From contig SAXG01000005.1 in assembly GCA_012932865.1 (NCBI GenBank), positions 1,171,121 to 1,235,120 on the forward strand: a stretch of 64,000 bases of DNA, read 5' to 3'. Positions 61,761-64,000 of this stretch are shown in pieces. Source of the DNA: Amylostereum areolatum (taxonomy: Eukaryota > Basidiomycota > Agaricomycetes > Russulales > Stereaceae). The translations under genes and the position numbers were made by a program. Each line of letters begins with the position of its first letter. Position 1 is the stretch's first letter. The notes under the pieces are model-generated. The model ran no database searches. It was not told the origin of the DNA and saw only the letters and a list, made by a program, of their open reading frames with translations.

Positions 61761-62761
61761 ATGCTCGCCTCCACCACCCTCGCTTTCCTCCTCTCGGTTT
61801 CTTCCATTTTCGCCCTCTCCGTCGTCGATCACCATGGCGCCCGCCCCGCCGCTCACAACCACCGCCGTTCTCCTGCACACCCCCTCCCGGTGAGGGATCA
61901 GTCTCTTGCCAAACGTTTCGACGGCGCTCGCTGGACCTACTACGCAACAGGCCTTGGAGCATGTGGCGGGTACAACAAGGACAGCGACTTCGTACGTTTC
62001 CCCAGCCCCTATTTATCCTCTCACCTTCAATTTTTTGTCCCCCCCACAGATCGTCGCGCTCAACATTGAGGTCAGCCCCCCTCCTATCCCCCTCCTCCCC
62101 TCTCCCTCACGCTCACTCAACCCCTCTCTTGTAGCAATGGGACGGCGGCAGCCACTGCAACGACATGATCACCATGTCTTATGGCGGTAAAACAACCCAA
62201 GCACAGATCGTCGATCAGGTGCGTTTCCCCTCTTGCATTTCCCCCTATTCTGCCCTCGAACCAACATATTGCGCACCTACAGTGTCCCGGCTGTCCTTTC
62301 GGCGGCCTCGACCTTAGCCCCGGCCTCTTTGACTTCTTCGCGTCCGAAGACTTGGGTGTCATCACTGGGCAATGGTCCTTCGGCTCTGGCGGCGGGAACT
62401 CTGGCTCCGACCCGACGTCCTACCAGGCGCCCAAGCCCACGACGAGCAAGAAACCGAAAACGACATCCACCCCCGAGCCAACCCCGACACCAACCCCGAC
62501 CTCGACTACACACAAGAAGACGAGCACGACCAGCAGCAGCAGCTCTGTTCCTCCCACAACCACGAGCACCGACCCCGACGAGCACCAGCGTGTCCTCCAG
62601 CACGGCCTCCAGCTCCACCACGCCGTCCTCCGCCGCGCTTCCGACCATCACAGATTCGAGTGTCATCGTCACGACCGTCAACAGCCGTTGGCAACCTCGG
62701 CAATTCGAACAACTTCGTCGCACAGATGGGTCTGCTCGTAAAGGCCGCAGCCGCGGCCTGA
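61761..62761 (+). CDS. Secreted RlpA/expansin-like DPBB protein 5 (tail reading frame disturbed)
   Basis: Fifth paralogue, opposite strand and about 28 kb from the others. MLASTTLAFLLSVSSIFALS is the signal peptide; LAKR precedes FDGARWTYYATGLGACGGYN. Barrel exons: DSDFIVALNIEQWDGG, SHCNDMITMSYGGKTTQAQI, VDQ (Gln where others have Glu), CPGCPFGGLDLSPGLFDFFA and GVITGQWSFGSGGG. The Thr/Pro tail runs in one frame to STTTSTDP, continues as TSTSVSSSTASSSTTPSSAA in the +1 frame, and the final NNFVAQMGLLVKAAAAA is +1 again. A single intron 62590-62684 would restore phase but has a poor donor (GTGTCC) and removes the Ser/Thr stretch. So either two inserted bases, a weak intron, or an early pseudogene. 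Confidence 0.8.
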
Positions 62762-63329
62762 GCGCTGGGACCGACCGCCCATCACGTTTACGCCGTATTG
62801 GGGACTTCTTTCCTTCGGACTGTCATTGTGTTTAGTGTAATCCTTCGAGCTCTGGGCCGGTAGTGATTACTCCTGTATCACTTCCATATACTGGCTTTGT
62901 TATTAATCTGTTGGGCTTCTCCGTCGTGATGTTCGAGCTGATGCAACAGGACTCTTTTTCATCGGGTTGGAAGACTAGGAGGACTCCGCCCAGGGTAACT
63001 ATGCAGTAGCTTCCGCGACGTAGCAGTCCTATCCAACTAAACTAACCTACTGATTTGTTTACGTTGGAGTCTGGGCAGTGTCATCTTATGGCCGAGCTAA
63101 GGACGATCAACTCACAAGGTCGCGTCCAATCCATCGCCATTCCGCTGCCGTCATCGGTTCGGCGTCCCTGGAACACTCCGTGGCTGTAGTGAAGCATATC
63201 ATTGATCAAGGTGGACTCTTGTCTTCGCTTTATCTGACCAATCTTCTTCTAATGTATTCAGCTACCCAGACACCTGGAGACGGACGGGAAGTTTCATGGG
63301 CGCAAAACACAAGTATGGCAGCATATAGA

Positions 63330-63639
63330 CGATGTTCTGCAGGCGGGAAGCTGGAGGCTTTACCCAGTGGCCTCATGATGCCGGTTGTCCTCAACGTTTT
63401 CCAGACAACCCATCAATATCCCATGCCATCACAAGTCAAGCAATCACGAAGGGTTTGGGCAGTGGGCACTATCAGCTTTCTCTGGATGTTTGATTATTCG
63501 CCTTCGCTTGTGTCTTCCTGATAGCTTTTCGACAGAAGAGCCCTTCGCAAGCGAGAATGCCATGTCTCTTTCCCGGAGGAAATATGCTAGGTGCGATTGG
63601 CCTTTGTTCGGTGGGCTAGACACGGTGATCCGAGTCAAC
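63330..63639 (+). pseudogene. Possible coding relic
   Basis: One frame reads GGFTQWPHDAGCPQRFPDNP, SISHAITSQAITKGLGSGHY, QLSLDV, a TGA near 63489, then LFAFACVFLIAFRQKSPSQA and RMPCLFPGGNMLGAIGLCSV. An in-frame TAG lies just upstream near 63331. The text looks protein-like on both sides of the stops, so this may be the decayed end of a membrane protein or transposon-derived gene. I do not recognise the family. Confidence 0.2.
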
Positions 63640-63748
63640 TAGAGGTAAACCTAGGTGAATGTCGTTCATCCGACGCGGCCTTGGCCGGGTTTTCCTCCTT
63701 TTGACAATTCGGCGGGACACCTCCCACCAAGGAAAACGTAATAATCTA

Positions 63749-63780
63749 CTAGTCTCTCGTCGCTAACCAGAAGACAGTCG
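63749..63780 (+). repeat. Dispersed repeat core, copy 2, with a short palindrome
   Basis: ACTAGTCTCTCGTCGCTAAC and CAGAAGACAGTCG match copy 1 at 25514-25550. Here the end extends into a perfect 7-base stem, ACCAGAA-GACAGTCG-TTCTGGT (63766-63787). Confidence 0.6.
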
Positions 63781-64000
63781 TTCTGGTTCAGCCAAGTACT
63801 CGACACGACCTAGAGCGCGCGGCGACGTATGTCCGAAACACACAATGGTGGTTGTTCGACTTGCATGTGTCGACCACGCCGTCGCTGAACAGGCCGTTTG
63901 TCATTGCGACAACAATGCACTTCACATGGAATACGACGTGCACTTGCCTCACTTTCAAGTCCATAGGAAAAAATGCTCCTATCGATGTTCATTTGCATTA

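Larger units (their letters stand above)
62762..64000. other. Window end without a supported intact gene
   Basis: About 1.2 kb after DPBB 5. It holds the possible relic at 63330-63640 and the second copy of the dispersed repeat. No tRNA or intact gene is recognisable. Confidence 0.4.

Overview
This is a nuclear genomic segment of a filamentous basidiomycete, most likely an Agaricomycete. The genes are GC-rich and cut by many 45-70 nt GT-AG introns. Neighbours lie on alternating strands. The gene content is fungal: NADH-type GOGAT, Lst8, an Ssb-type Hsp70, Trp2, Shq1, a SERCA-type pump, secreted RlpA/expansin-like proteins and GH27 glycosidases. I see no tRNA, rRNA or CRISPR.

Layout. 1-5.3 kb: 5' part of the glutamate synthase gene, then LST8, both on the minus strand. 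6.2-6.9 kb: a small six-exon gene that no long ORF reveals. 6.9-13.9 kb: a gene-poor tract with a ~75 bp inverted repeat flanking about 1.4 kb. 14-27 kb: a phenol-hydroxylase-like flavoprotein monooxygenase, a secreted DPBB protein, an NAD(P)-binding epimerase-like protein, an ankyrin protein, a probable N-myristoylated protein, a small basidiomycete protein, an RCC1/Fmp25-like mitochondrial protein and a Pro/Ser-rich unknown. 28-40 kb: a secreted block with three more DPBB paralogues and two tandem GH27 enzymes. 40-51 kb: housekeeping genes (SSB, mitochondrial uS2, TRP2, SHQ1, SERCA). 53.7-58 kb: an arrestin-like protein and an SLC35F6-like transporter. 61.8-62.8 kb: a fifth DPBB paralogue on the plus strand.

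Shared themes. Five paralogous secreted double-psi beta-barrel proteins share a signal peptide, a dibasic processing site, the barrel and, in four of them, a Ser/Thr-rich tail ending in the same short hydrophobic motif. With the two GH27 enzymes they make a secreted, wall- or polysaccharide-directed neighbourhood.

Several otherwise well conserved genes (GOGAT, ankyrin, Fmp25-like, the first GH27, probably the arrestin and the fifth DPBB) carry an apparent single extra base that moves the frame by +1. Assembly insertions are the simplest cause, but the uniform direction deserves checking. Splice sites were placed by eye from homology, phase and consensus.
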